64,000 nucleotides of DNA from Proteromonas lacertae (taxonomy: Eukaryota > Sar > Bigyra > Opalinata > Proteromonadidae), in assembly GCA_002245135.1 (NCBI GenBank), contig NGBS01000584.1:124001-188000 (forward strand), written 5' to 3'. The position numbers and the translations under genes are program-made. Below, piece after piece: positions 40,017 through 52,504 of the stretch. The notes beneath the pieces were generated by a model. It was not told the DNA's origin. It saw only the letters and a list, made by a program, of their open reading frames with translations, and did no database searches. The stretch's first letter is position 1; every line of letters starts with the position of its first letter.

Positions 40017-42770
40017 TCTGATTTTCAGACAATTATCATTCTTTTCATATATATTCTGTAACAATTTAATACATTGAGACAAATGAAAATCAGTAATTTC
40101 TGTTATCTTTGTTTCATCAAGATAAGATGATAATACATTGTCAATTTTGCATAACATTTGCTCAGGGTTTGTCCTATCCTCTAATCTATCATATTCCTTA
40201 GAGAAATCTATGAAATCTTTATTCTCTTTACTTGATTCTAACATTATAATTGGCCAATAATAATCTAGATAATTATGAGGAGGGTACTATAAAGATATAT
40301 AAATGAAATATAATATATATATATACATTATATTTTGGCTCTTCTAAGAAATAATCAGTTGTACATTTCACTATTTCAGCATCTCTCTTTTCTTCACTTA
40401 TTGATAATAAATCATCTAATATCATTTTAAATGTGTCATCACTCATCATTTTTACATTACTGTTGCTTATTGGTTGTGATGGTTTTTGTTCTTCTTGTTG
40501 TTTTTCTTCAGATTTGTTATTGCTATCTTTATTTGTTGCTGTATTTGTATTACCATTCAGTAATGTTCTGAAAAATAATATCAAATATTTATCATATTTA
40601 CTGTTTTGTAACGATTCTTTCAATGATATGTAAGTGTCAACATCTAATGGTTTATTCTTCTTTGTTATATATGAACTGATAGATAACATTCTTATTTCAA
40701 TGTCTTTTTCTTTTATAATATTCTCTAATTCTGTCTTTTTAATGATGTTGGATAATTCTTTTATTAACACTTGAAATAGATCATCTTCTATTTTAACCTT
40801 TTCATAAAATATCTATAATCATAATAATAGTTTATATATATATATATATATACTGGTAATAATCTAATACAACATGTTACACTCTTTATTTCATCAATCT
40901 GTAAAGATTTCCAATTTTTTATCTTTTCATAACAATTCTTGTAATATATTTCCATTTTTTGGGGATCTAATTCAAATATGTTTTTTAATATGTCGTATAA
41001 CTTTTTAGACACATCTTCACCTATTATATAATAAATATAAAACATACTATTTTCATTGACAACTGGATTAATACATGAAATAAACACATTATCAACCAAA
41101 TTAGTCAATCTGTTGGTTTGTTTCTTTGGATCATAAATCTTTGTCAATTCAACAATGAACTTAGCAATCAATGAAATATCTTTATCAGCTACATTGTCAT
41201 TAAATTGAAACTGAATAATGAGATATTGTCTTACAGTATCAAACAATGATTCATCTTCAATATGAGAAGTCATTAACTATACAAATGAATAAATTACAAT
41301 AATAAATAATATACAGTTAATAGCATATCATCAGCTCTACTAGAATACTCTTCATTATGGATATATATATCCCATAGATAACTGAACAATTGAAATCTAT
41401 CAAATTGATATTCATTACCATATAATTCTGGTAATAACTTCTGATACTTCATAAACACAGTAGGATGTAAATACTCATCTTTAAATAAATCTTCTAAGAA
41501 TCCTCTCTTTTGTAATTCATCAAATAATATTGGTAAAACATCTGATCTTGTAGCTTGAGTTTTATCAAAGAACTTTATTAATATATCACATCCAATCACT
41601 CTCATTTGTAAAGCACTTGACTGTAACATTCTTTTGAGTATCATATCACATAATTTTTGAAAATATTCTGGTGCAAATGTTTTGCTATAACCTAAAATGG
41701 ACTGTAATTGAGTCTTGAAATCATCAGCTTGTTTAATAATATCTGCATCAGTGAGATTCAATATGTAATCATAATATTCATTTACAAACATAGAGTGATC
41801 AATTTGAACTTGAACCATTTCCTTCTATTTATATAATAATAATAATTAATACATATATGTGAATATAAATATATAATATCCATGCAATTGTAACTATCTT
41901 TGACTTTGATTCAATAAATTTAGAATGCATAATGTTGAACAACCCACACTCGTACAATGCCATTTGATAATTCTTTAATGTAAACTATAATAATAATAAT
42001 AATAATAATATATACCAAATTTCCAGTAGCTGCAAAAAAACAATTACTCTCATCTTTATTCAAATCACACAAGGCGATAAGTGTTTCACAGTCTTTCATT
42101 TCAATAAGTGATAATCTCAATTCATAGGTGAATAAATATGAAATATCCATTATTAATATTCCTGATTCTAATTGATTAACTTGACTTCTACTGTTATTAA
42201 AGGTTATAGGGGTTAATTGTTGAGAAATGATTTGTCTTATTACTCCATTGTTTTGTATAACATTCAGATTACCTCCAATCTATTTATTTATAATATATAG
42301 ATATATATTATACAATAGAAGTGATTATATGACGAACAAATTTTATACATTATATTAATTAAAGATTCTCTTTACACTTATAGTTTTAAAAAAGATATAT
42401 CGTTTGTATTTACCATATTTCCACCGTTGGTAATCCTACTTTTAATGATATTAAACATATTCTCATCAATATCACTTACCTATTGGTATAGATTAAAAAT
42501 AAATACTTGAAATTCTTTTTCAAACGCTGGAAGATACGCTAAAGGGTTACATTGACAAGGAACAGTAGCAGGACAGAAATAATTCCCAAAATCTGATGCC
42601 AAAGAAAATTCACTACAATTTGGCCTACATTATGTGAAATAAAAAAGATACAAGCAGATATGATCTTCATGCCCATGGATTTCGTTAAGTTTACAGAACC
42701 TGCAGCAATGATGCAAACCTTTCGGATGATGAGGTGGATCTTTCTCTATTTCTGTGGGATTTGCAGACAT
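34558..42770 (-). CDS. very large ubiquitin-specific protease (USP9X/USP24/USP34-like)
   Basis: A gene of 20 or more exons over 8.2 kb, about 2,450 residues. It starts MSANPTEIEKDPPHHPKG (ATG 42768-42770), followed by a Cys/His-rich segment (HHCCRFCK, HGHEDHICL, later FCPATVPCQC). A long alpha-solenoid follows (about 42.3-38.6 kb). The peptidase domain begins at about 38475 with GLRNLGSTCYVNSLIQQLY, the Cys box. A CxxC finger (ITCGECNTKSELFKC) and FIFMNLKRMKLDC follow, and the His box is NAGHYYSFIK near 37480. A further solenoid and a C-terminal UBA-like helix set close the protein. This architecture fits the USP9X/24/34 group of giant deubiquitinases. Most introns are 25-45 nt of GTATATAT...TAG. 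Confidence 0.85.
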
Positions 42771-42912
42771 ATCAAAATTCTACGATATTGATGAATAAAA
42801 ATGCAAAAAAATAATTCCACAGCGGCTTGGCTTGATTTTTTTTTTATCATTTTACACACAAATCAGAAATGATAACTCTAACAAAATACACAAAAATAAA
42901 TTAACAAATAAA

Positions 42913-43530
42913 TTAAGCAGGGATTTTCACAAATGCGTGTCGTGTTACAAGCTTTCCATTCATAAACTCACCACTCCAATTAATCCCATTTTCATCTTTC
43001 AAACATCCTTTACCATTCATTCTAAAAGACAAATAATGTATTATAATATATACTTTCCTTTATACCAACTTCCTGTGTATTTTGCACCATTTGCCCAAGT
43101 ATAAGTTCCTTGACCATGAAATAATCCTTGCTGAAATTGTCCCTAAATATTAATTATTTGTAATTCTAAAATACTATATATTGAGCACCTGTAGCGAATT
43201 TATAAGTTCCTTGACCATCCATTAGATCATGTTTCCAATCTCCTTCATAACTTTCATATTGATTTCTAAATTTGCCTGGTCCTTCTCTGAATTTTATATC
43301 TTCTTCAAGGATATATTGACCTTCTAAAATATATACAAAAACTAAATACCATATTGTGATCCATCAGCGGTTACAAATGATCCTGATAGAATTGGAGGAG
43401 GTTCTTCGATTTCTTCTTCAACCTAAAATGTTAGAATAAACATATAGATACTTCTTTACCCTTTTTTGTCATCTTTTTACTAGCTCTAGTGTTTGGACGA
43501 GTATTAGGCTTTGAACCTTTCTTTGACATG
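42913..43530 (-). CDS. MORN-repeat protein
   Basis: Begins MSKKGSKPNTRPNTRASKKM (ATG 43528-43530) and ends at TAA 42913-42915. Four or five exons encode successive MORN units of the type G-x-W-x-(N/H)-G-x-G-(T/V)-Y: GKFRNQYES, GDWKHDLMDGQGTYKFATG, GQFQQGLFHGQGTYTWANG and GRMNGKGCLKDENGINWSG. MORN repeats form membrane-associated or scaffolding beta-strand arrays, often at cytoskeletal structures in protists. The basic N-terminal tail is low-complexity. About 150 residues in total; intact. Confidence 0.82.
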
Positions 43531-43595
43531 AGAAAATGAGTTTTTATAAAAAACGGTATGTAATTTACTGTAATTTTGTCAAATTCAAATTCAAA

Positions 43596-43887
43596 ATGAA
43601 AAGAAAGTTAGATGACTATGAAGAAGAATGTTATGACGAAAAAAGATCTTGTATATATATTAATTTGATATTTTTTATAGCAAAAGAACCTACATTGTGT
43701 CCTTTGTGTTGTGATGTTTTGAAAAATGAAGCAACTACTTCATGCAATCACAATTTTTGCATGCAGTGTTTATCAAATGTATATATTTGAATTTGATTTA
43801 AAGTAGTATGTTAGAATTTATGGTAAATGCCCAATATGTAAATTCCCTCAAAGCTCAAATACAATTAGATTTTCACCCACATTTTGA
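43596..43887 (+). CDS. small RING-HC finger protein
   Basis: Three exons joined across GTATATAT...TAG introns (43651-43679 and 43780-43807) give MKRKLDDYEEECYDEKRSSK followed by LCPLCCDVLKNEATTSCNHNFCMQCLSN and GKCPICKFPQ. The zinc ligands follow the RING-HC order C-C-C-H-C-C-C-C. The product is about 75 residues, essentially a lone RING, ending at TGA 43885-43887. It is probably a minimal ubiquitin ligase or a subunit of one. An upstream in-frame ATG at 43536 exists, but the MKRKLDD start has an A-rich context. Head-to-head with the MORN gene (65 bp apart). Confidence 0.72.
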
Positions 43888-43933
43888 TGTTAAATAACAA
43901 CTTATATTTATTAATTATTTTAATAGAATTTGT

Positions 43934-44879
43934 TTATTTTGAACATCTATGAATTATTTTTGCATGTAGAGTTGAAATATATGTATCATCATGAAATGCT
44001 TTTAGATTCTTCACATTTTTCAAGAGTAACTTATGAGTTGCTTTAGATTCTGTTAAAGTAAGAAAGCATTCATAGACTTTGGTTGCTAAATATATCTATT
44101 TAACTTCATAAAATAAATATATAATACTGGTAAATCTGGACAACTAACCATAACAACTAAAAACTGAATAACAAGTTGAATAAAATCTAAATAATTCTAG
44201 AGAAAAATATAAAAGAAAATTATACTTCGTAAATAACATCATATTTCAATAAAACACGAAACATTATCAAAATCTGGTTTAACTCTTTTTCATTAGACAT
44301 ATCAAAATCTTTAATATGATCTAATACCTTGCTAATAAGTGGTATGAAGTATGGAATAATAACATCTGAAACAGATTGAGATATTAAATTAACAGATATT
44401 GCTATTAGTTTAGAACTATCTTCTAATTGGAGAGTGAATATATGGTGAAAGAATTTTTCCAATTTATCATTTTTATCTAGTTCTAAATATGGCGACAATG
44501 ATAATGTGATATCCATTGTTAAATCAATATTATCTGGACTCTTTTCATCCAAAACACTATCTAATATTGCATATACTAATGGTTGAGATGATAAATATCT
44601 ACAATTAGATTCATAATAGTTGAAATTTTGAATGACTGATAAAAATATTGATAGAAGTAAATTAAGATCTAAATCATGGGGTATTTTATGTTGTAATATA
44701 TCATTGATTGTTGATAATAGTGTCACACATAGGTTTGGGTAATCTTCATATAAAATTGTGAATTCTTTATCAACTGATAGTACCAATAGTTTGTTAATCG
44801 TTGAAATATAATTTTCCATAACTTCTTGGTGTAAATAATCTTCTAGATTATTCAAAAATTCATCATAATCAAATAACAT
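43934..44879 (-). CDS. uncharacterised alpha-solenoid protein
   Basis: The main exon starts at ATG 44877-44879 (MLFDYDEFLNNLEDYL). Two small 3' exons follow (about 44196-44135 and 44096-43934, the latter reading IYLATKVYECFLTLTESK), ending at TAA 43934-43936. The whole protein, about 290 residues, is amphipathic helices of Leu/Ile/Asp/Ser pattern, consistent with an armadillo/HEAT-like fold. No catalytic motif or family signature was recognised. The start codon is only 11 bp from the start of the divergent BTB-like gene. Confidence 0.6.
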
Positions 44880-44890
44880 TATCAAGCTTT

Positions 44891-46819
44891 ATGTTTGAAT
44901 TTTTGGATCAAAAAATGATTTTATGTAAAGTTTGTCAAAATCAAGGGTATAATTTATAGATAGTTTATTTTTTCTTAGTTTGATACATTGGCTTGTATCT
45001 CAAGGGGAGAGAGATTGTAAGTTTGTTATTGATGGAGGTGAATTGTATGGAATTAAATCAATATTGAGGAGTGTGAACTATAAAATGAAAGAAATAATAG
45101 ATAATGCATCTGATAAAAATAATATCATTCTCAGTTCTCCAGTTACTGCCTATGGATTATATGAATTGATGAGATATTATGGTCATGGTAAATTAAACAT
45201 CCAAGAAGATACTGTTGTCACAGTTTATTTAACAGTTCAATATTTCCATGATGTTGAACTAGAGAATATACTAACCAAATTCATTTTAGATCATTTAACC
45301 AGTAATTTAATCATTGCTACTCAAGTTTTAAAGTGTTATAGCTATTTCACTGACTTAAATATACAAGCAAAATTAAACCAATTATTGATATATAATGGTT
45401 ATAAATACTTTTCTGATTGTATATATATTTATTTATTTATATTTAATTTAATAGTAAATATTACTAAAGAGTATGATCCAATGATATTAGGCTATGTATT
45501 GCAAATACCAATGCTTATTATTGAAAGTGAAGATTATATTGTTCAACAGTTGATTAAATATTATAGTTATTATGTTCAAAAATCCAAAGATAGTAATCAA
45601 ATGTTATTATTTCAACAAATACTTTCATTTGTTCATGGAAAGCAACTAAGTTCTATTGGTATTATGAACTTGACTCAATATCAATTACTTGGATATGTCG
45701 ATACATCATCTGATGGATTATCTAGAGTCTATTTTAGTATACATATTATATTATTATATTTTTTATTTTATAGAGCCAACTGGAAATGAAGTATTGGATG
45801 AGACTCTCAGTGAATTATGTTCAAGTAATCCAACAGCATTTCATTTATCTGAAATTATGAAGAATAAATTGATAAAAATAATGAATTTGGAAGAATTATT
45901 ATCTAAATTGATCAGCGAAGAGAATAAAAATCATAAGATATTCTTATTATCTCTAATAATTATTATAGAATTAGATTTCCCTTATAGATGTATAAATATA
46001 AATATAAATTTAATATTTATATTTGAATAGTGAATGAAAAAGAACAATTTTTATGTACAACTAGAATAATTAATGTATATAATAATATCAACCAACATCC
46101 TGATATATGTAATAATATGATACTTGAATCTTCAACATTGATATGTTTTTACAGTATTGTTTTTATGGTATATGTTTTTAATAATAGATAATACTTTTGG
46201 ATTAATAAAAGTGAATTTCAGACCAGAGGATTTAATGGGAATCTTATCAAATTATTTTTTAATGAAAAAGAATAATTTACAGAAGTATTTAGAGATGTTA
46301 TATTCATCTAATATTCCACGTATAGTTTTTATTTTCTATGTATAAATAGTAAATGTGTGGAATTCATTGAAAATGATGTTAAATCTGAACAATATAGAAG
46401 ACAAGAATTTCTTTGATTCAGTAATGTCAAAAATATACCAACGTCATTCTCAAAGAATGAATTCATCATTATCATCAAGTCAGCAGATGTATATGCAACA
46501 ACAACAACAACAACAACCTATATTCAATCCTCCACAGTTCATCCCACCTCCGTTTAATCCACAATTTCCACAACAGCAACAAAATTTACCTCAACAATCT
46601 CAAATATATCAACAACCACCATTTCAACAACCACCTCAAGATCAACAACAACAGCAACAAAATTTACTACTTCAACAACCTCAAATATATCAACAACAAC
46701 CACTTCAACAACTTCCGCCTCAAGATCAACAACCACCATTTCAACAACCACTTCAAGATCAACAACAGCAGAATTTGATGAGTTCAAATCAACCACAATT
46801 CAAACCGCCATTTACATAA
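44891..46819 (+). CDS. BTB/BACK-like protein with Gln/Pro-rich C-terminus
   Basis: Exon 1 (MFEFLDQKMILCKVCQNQG, ATG 44891) joins after an intron ending at 44979 to GLIHWLVSQGERDCKFVIDGGELYGIKSILRSVN, which resembles the opening of a BTB domain. SSPVTAYGLYELMRYYG and later helices fit BTB plus a BACK-like helical region. Several short exons follow (introns near 45418-45453, 45728-45774, 45989-46029, 46156-46170 and 46338-46350). The C-terminal 125 residues (from about 46440) are dominated by Gln and Pro (QQPPFQQPPQDQ-type repeats). It may be a Cullin-3 adaptor or scaffold. The BTB call rests on pattern only and should be treated as tentative. Confidence 0.5.
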
Positions 46820-46878
46820 TAACTATTAAACTAGTCTAATAACCCAATAAACAACATGAATTATTATATACATTTTTT

Positions 46879-47244
46879 TTATTGTTCTAAACTGTTTAAA
46901 GCATTTAATAGTTTTGAGTTGAACATTGATTTAGCTTTTGCACTACACAGAAATAATAATGCTATTCTATACCTTATTGAAAGCAATAAAGTGTCAAATG
47001 ATTCAAATGTTTCTTTATTATCAACCTTTATATTACAGTAAAAATTATACAGTATATCCTCTTGAAGGATCAAATTTAACAATTATTCTCTTAGACTCCA
47101 AAGTATTAAATTCAATTATCAAAAACCTATCGTCTTCATATCTATATACAATATCTACAATTAATATAATTGAATACCAGTAATATAATCACTATAATTC
47201 TTGGTTATATTCTCTAATTCTTCTTTTAAAACATTTAAGGTCAT
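46879..47244 (-). CDS. small conserved-looking orphan protein
   Basis: Three exons make a protein of about 105 residues: MTLNVLKEELENITKNYSDY, then IVYRYEDDRFLIIEFNTLE, then VDNKETFESFDTLLLSIRY and a Ser/Leu/Asn-rich C-terminal helix, ending at TAA 46879-46881. The introns are 22-25 nt (about 47158-47178 and 47021-47045). Splicing keeps one frame, which supports a real gene. The pattern (N-terminal helix, beta hairpin, C-terminal helices) is loosely like a small RWD-type kinetochore subunit, but I cannot assign it. Confidence 0.5.
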
Positions 47245-47361
47245 TTTTCGCTAATTTTTTCGATAACCTATTTTGCTTTTTTTAATTTTATCTCAATCAA
47301 CAAATTAATATGAAAATACATAAATTCTAAACTACAAAAACTTGAATTGCCTATTAACTAT

Positions 47362-48380
47362 TTATCTGCTTTTGTCTCTATAAATTTGAGGTTTATTCAT
47401 CCATTCTTTCTCAACATTATAAAACACATACTTAGGATCTTTAATATTACACGGATAAATGTCATCATCATAACATTCCATGTTCACTGAGTCATTAAAC
47501 ACAATACTATAACACAACGGCATTTTCATCTCAGTATTATATAATAAATTGTATCTATAATAATAGCTCAATTTGTGAGATAAATTCAGATAGTGATCAA
47601 CATAATATATATCATAATCATGTTTTCTTGCCAATTTCACATGTTTAGGTATTGATAACGGCATTAATATTCCACTAATCTCATTATTATTACTAACTGT
47701 AGTGTATAATCTTCCCCATGTTGGATTTCTAGTGAATAGAAAATATCAAAATATACATTCGGTTTAATTTATGTATTAAGTATTCCAATGTATGAATAGT
47801 ATTCATACACATAATTGCATTATCATTTATAAAATATAAATATTCTCCTTGTTCGTATAAATTCCGTAGAATCATCTCGAATTCAGAGGAAAATACTTTA
47901 TAATCATTGGATGGATATGACATTTGAGGTGTGTATTTAGAAGAGATATTATCGATGAATAGGATATCATTATCTTGTGACTGTTTTGAAAAATTGAGTT
48001 TAGCATCATAATAGTATGGGTTGTTTTGAGATTGGAGGTTAATCATTATATATTGCACCTACAAATTATAATTTTTTACATACCTTTCCATATAACCTGT
48101 CAGTTGCTTTAGGGTGTTGTATAATGATTGTATTTAGTATATCAGATAAATAATTTGCTAAAAATATATAAACAATATATACCACGATTTGCATGACATA
48201 AATATGCAATAACTAAATAGGGCTTGTGTTTATTTGGAATACTCTATTATCATATAAAGATTAAAAAAATACGGTTGGCTCAGGTCCTTTTGTTTGTACT
48301 TCATCAAAGGATACTGTAATCAAAGCAAAGAGAAACATGTAAAAAACTAATAGAATGTAATATTGGTTGTTAGGAGGCAT
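47362..48380 (-). CDS. Golgi-type glycosyltransferase, GT54/MGAT4-like
   Basis: Starts at ATG 48378-48380 with an N-terminal membrane anchor (ILLVFYMFLFALITV), typical of type II Golgi enzymes. Five exons follow: PYLVIAYLCHANRANYLSDI, GKVQYIMINLQSQ, then YLYFINDNAIMCMNTIHTLEYL, NPTWGRLYTTVSNNNE and the C-terminal part. The order of a P-x-L-V-I-x-Y strand, a Y-L-x-D-I-L helix and an acidic strand followed by a long helix and a W resembles MGAT4 N-acetylglucosaminyltransferases. The usual EDD metal motif reads INDN here, so activity is uncertain. Protein length about 270 residues, stop TAA 47362-47364. Confidence 0.42.
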
Positions 48381-48441
48381 TTTTTTGATTTTCTATATTA
48401 GGCAGTATTTATCAATACCTATATTTTCTGTTTACTCAGTT

Positions 48442-48512
48442 GGCTCTGTGGTGTAATGGTTAGCACATTGGACTTTGAATCCAATAATCCGAGTTCAAAT
48501 CTCGGCAGGGCC
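48442..48512 (+). tRNA. tRNA-Gln (TTG)
   Basis: The acceptor stem GGCTCTG pairs with CAGGGCC (one G-U). The anticodon stem TTGGA/TCCAA closes the loop CTTTGAA, giving anticodon TTG (reads CAA). The T arm CCGAG-TTCAAAT-CTCGG is perfect. It is followed by T runs that would terminate RNA polymerase III. No intron. Confidence 0.95.
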
Positions 48513-49092
48513 TTATTTTTTTAATTTTTTTTGTATTCTTTTTTTGTATATTAAGAGGTAATATAATGCTATTTTCTTTATGCAGTATTTTTTTATACAT
48601 TGTGTATCAACTAATTATGATGAAAAGATAAATAATAGCACACATTTTAAAAACATTTCCGAATTATGCTGAAAAATAAAATTATAGCATCAAGGTGTGG
48701 CTAGTTAAAATCATTGTAGGGAAAAGCTAAAGATTGGAGAAAGAAAGCTTACGATTGGGCTAAAGAACACAAGATAGCTTCAAAGATAGCAAGAGAGTTT
48801 GGTATAATTATTTTATAAACACTAGTTCTAAAATTACAACAATTCGTTTATACATTAACAGTAAATATATATTGAAAACAGATTAAGTAATGATAGAATT
48901 AAAGATCTTAACGTAGATATATCCTAAAAGAGATAAAAGATGATGTTAGTAAAATATCAAAAAAACTTAAATGATAGTATCATCTCGTATATTTATATTA
49001 ATTAACTTCCTTACAAATAAAGTACATCCAAAACAATCTTAAGCATGATAATCTATAGTTGTACTAGCGTAGTAGTATAGTCAACAATTGAT
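48513..49092. other. gap with a possible decayed coding fragment
   Basis: 580 bp between the tRNA and the broken RNase H gene. The only protein-like signal is around 48726-48805 on the plus strand, reading KAKDWRKKAYDWAKEHKIAS, with possible splice sites either side. I could not connect it to a start in frame, nor to a stop. The rest is AT-rich with T runs. Confidence 0.35.
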
Positions 49093-49345
49093 ATGTGTGA
49101 TCATGTCAAAGACAAGGAAATTGTTGACAAAGAAACTAATTATTTAGAAGCCAAAGAAGCAGAAATCAGAAAAGAATGTCTGAAATTAGATTCAAAAAAT
49201 ATATTAAAATCCTCATCATTAGATGAATCTGAAGAGCCAATAATATTAAGAACAGATGGAGGTGCTAGAGGAAATCCAGGTATAGCAGGAAGTGGTGCTG
49301 TAATATTTAATGGAGACAATATATACAAATTTCAAAAATATATTG

Positions 49346-49350
49346 AATGC
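49346..49350. repeat. 5-bp target-site duplication of the outer element, left copy
   Basis: AATGC directly before the outer terminal repeat. The matching copy is at 58335-58339. Confidence 0.7.
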
Positions 49351-49488
49351 TGTTGTGCGCCTTTGAGCTAAATGCGCCGTTGAGCGTTAAGAAGACTTTT
49401 TTCAATTCTAAAATGATAGTGTGTGGTTTGATGGCGAGTTATATGCAAATATAATCTTACTTTGTCATATAAGCTACATCTGCGATAT

Positions 49489-49497
49489 ATATTTTTT
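49489..49497. repeat. 9-bp target-site duplication of the Mutator-like element, left copy
   Basis: ATATTTTTT directly outside the inner terminal repeat; the second copy is at 57856-57864. Nine bases is the usual duplication length for Mutator-like elements. Confidence 0.75.
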
Positions 49498-49830
49498 GAG
49501 GACAATTTTTTAGAACGGCTGTTCAAATTTTTAACACCCTATTTCTAGTGGCGTTACAGCCTTTATATTAAATTTCTTCAAGATATAGATAAGTAATTAA
49601 GAGTTTCTGAAACTATCTGTGAATTTCGTTTACTTATGATTAATTCATTTTGACATTAGTTTTAAAATTGATGTCCAAACAAAAGTGCATAATATCTGCA
49701 TTTAGGACCTCCAATTATTTTCGTAATAATATGTTTATTTAATGAAAAAATAAACAAAACATTTTCACAAAGCAAACCTCAAGTTTGAATGATTTTAAAT
49801 TTTTTATTTTTTAAGCTCCTTATTTAATAG

Positions 49831-51714
49831 ATGAATAAGAAATATTATTATGTGGTTTTATGATTAATATACAAAGACAGAGTGGTGCTAGAATTAAAAT
49901 ATAGTGAATATGTTACATATTAGAAGTGATCTCAAAGAGAAGTCCAAAAAATGAATTAGAAATATTATTATGTGGTTTTATGATTAATATACAAAGACAG
50001 AGTGGTGCTAGAATTAAAATATAGTGAATATGTTACATATTAGAAGTGATCTCAAAGAGAAGTCCAAAAAATGAATTAGAAATATTATTATGTGGTTTTA
50101 TGATTAATATACAAAGACAGAGTGGTGCTAGAATTAAAATATAGTGAATATGTTACATATTAGAAGTGATCTCAAAGAGAAGTCCAAAAAGTGAATTAGA
50201 AATATTATTATGTGGTTTTATGATTAATATACAAAGACAGAGTGGTGCTAGAATTAAAATATAGTGAATATGTTACATATTAGAAGTGATCTCAAAGAGA
50301 AGTCCAAAAAGTGAATTAGAAATATTATTATGTGGTTTTATGATTAATATACAAAGACAGAGTGGTGCTAGAATTAAAATATAGTGAATATGTTACATAT
50401 TAGAAGTGATCTCAAAGAGAAGTCCAAAAAGTGAATTAGAAATATTATTATGTGGTTTTATGATTAATATACAAAGACAGAGTGGTGCTAGAATTAAAAT
50501 ATAGTGAATATGTTACATATTAGAAGTGATCTCAAAGAGAAGTCCAAAAAGTGAATTAGAAATATTATTATGTGGTTTTATGATTAATATACAAAGACAG
50601 AGTGGTGCTAGAATTAAAATATAGTGAATATGTTACATATTAGAAGTGATCTCAAAGAGAAGTCCAAAAAATGAATTAGAAATATTATTATGTGGTTTTA
50701 TGATTAATATACAAAGACAGAGTGGTGCTAGAATTAAAATATAGTGAATATGTTACATATTAGAAGTGATCTCAAAGAGAAGTCCAAAAAGTGAATTAGA
50801 AATATTATTATGTGGTTTTATGATTAATATACAAAGACAGAGTGGTGCTAGAATTAAAATATAGTGAATATGTTACATATTAGAAGTGATCTCAAAGAGA
50901 AGTCCAAAAAATGAATTAGAAATATTATTATGTGGTTTTATGATTAATATACAAAGACAGAGTGGTGCTAGAATTAAAATATAGTGAATATGTTACATAT
51001 TAGAAGTGATCTCAAAGAGAAGTCCAAAAAGTGAATTAGAAATATTATTATGTGGTTTTATGATTAATATACAAAGACAGAGTGGTGCTAGAATTAAAAT
51101 ATAGTGAATATGTTACATATTAGAAGTGATCTCAAAGAGAAGTCCAAAAAATGAATTAGAAATATTATTATGTGGTTTTATGATTAATATACAAAGACAG
51201 AGTGGTGCTAGAATTAAAATATAGTGAATATGTTACATATTAGAAGTGATCTCAAAGAGAAGTCCAAAAAGTGAATTAGAAATATTATTATGTGGTTTTA
51301 TGATTAATATACAAAGACAGAGTGGTGCTAGAATTAAAATATAGTGAATATGTTACATATTAGAAGTGATCTCAAAGAGAAGTCCAAAAAATGAATTAGA
51401 AATATTATTATGTGGTTTTATGATTAATATACAAAGACAGAGTGGTGCTAGAATTAAAATATAGTGAATATGTTACATATTAGAAGTGATCTCAAAGAGA
51501 AGTCCAAAAAATGAATTAGAAATATTATTATGTGGTTTTATGATTAATATACAAAGACAGAGTGGTGCTAGAATTAAAATATAGTGAATATGTTACATAT
51601 TAGAAGTGATCTCAAAGAGAAGTCCAAAAAGTGAATTAGAAATATTATTATGTGGTTTTATGATTAATATACAAAGACAGAGTGGTGCTAGAATTAAAAT
51701 ATAGTGAATATGTT
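49831..51714 (+). repeat. left 120-bp tandem array (about 15.7 copies)
   Basis: Units of 120 bp starting GAATTAGAAATATTATTATG repeat head to tail with almost no variation except one A/G position just before GAATT (AAAAAATGAATT or AAAAAGTGAATT). The first unit blends into the outer terminal segment (GAATAAGAAATATT) and the last is cut off at about 51714 (TGTTGCATGT instead of TGTTACATAT). Confidence 0.97.
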
Positions 51715-51716
51715 GC

Positions 51717-52504
51717 ATGTAATTTAATAGTTACTAGTCATTATGGATAATTTAATTAAAATATGAAAGAGAATATTGTTTTTGGTTGTTACAATTAAAT
51801 TGTATATGTAGATGAAGTAATATACTAACAATGTTGATGATAAGCATCGAGAATTATAGCAGAATTAGGAAAGATGTTTGAGTAGAAGATTTATTGGAAT
51901 TTAAATGGTGAATCTGACACACTCACTGGCTTTTAGTTATTTAGCAAAGGAAAGAAAAATAACAGTAACAACAACTCTAGTAATAAACTTAATAACTTAT
52001 TCTAATAGCCATTGGATTATTATGAAAATATTTTATAGTTTATTAATAAAAAAGTGTTAATAAGTGTTTTTAAGCTATGTTAGTTAAAAATTAATTCAAA
52101 AGGATTGAAATTGATATTTTAAATACTATGATAATTTGTTACTGTGATATTAATTTCATTTAATAATAAATTAGTATTAGAAAAGAAGAGAATATGAGAT
52201 TATATGATTTATACTTCACAACACCATAAGAATTTAATGAATTAGAATGTGATTAGAGAAGTGTATTATCAATATAGATAATAAGAAATTGTTATTCAAT
52301 GAAGATAATAATATCAATAAAACAAAAGAAAATATTAATATATATTATTACAGTTTATATAAAGAATGTGAATACATGATAAAAGAATGAATAAATGATA
52401 AAATATTGATAGTATAATTGTATAGTATTTGAATAGATATTCAAGATAAAATGATAAAATCGTATAATATAACCAATATACTTATATAATATTATAATTA
52501 AAAT
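51717..52504. other. transposon interior, non-coding
   Basis: About 790 bp between the left array and the transposase stop codon, present only once. It is very AT-rich with no ORF of note. It presumably holds the 3' untranslated region and internal element sequence. Confidence 0.5.

Noticed and set aside
48442-49351. tRNA-targeted insertion as in Dictyostelium retroelements
   Set aside because: The outer element starts about 840 bp beyond the tRNA-Gln and lies within a coding frame, too far for tRNA-gene targeting.
49831-51714. CRISPR-like array
   Set aside because: Units are 120 bp and contiguous with no unique spacers; it is a tandem repeat forming a transposon arm in a eukaryotic genome.
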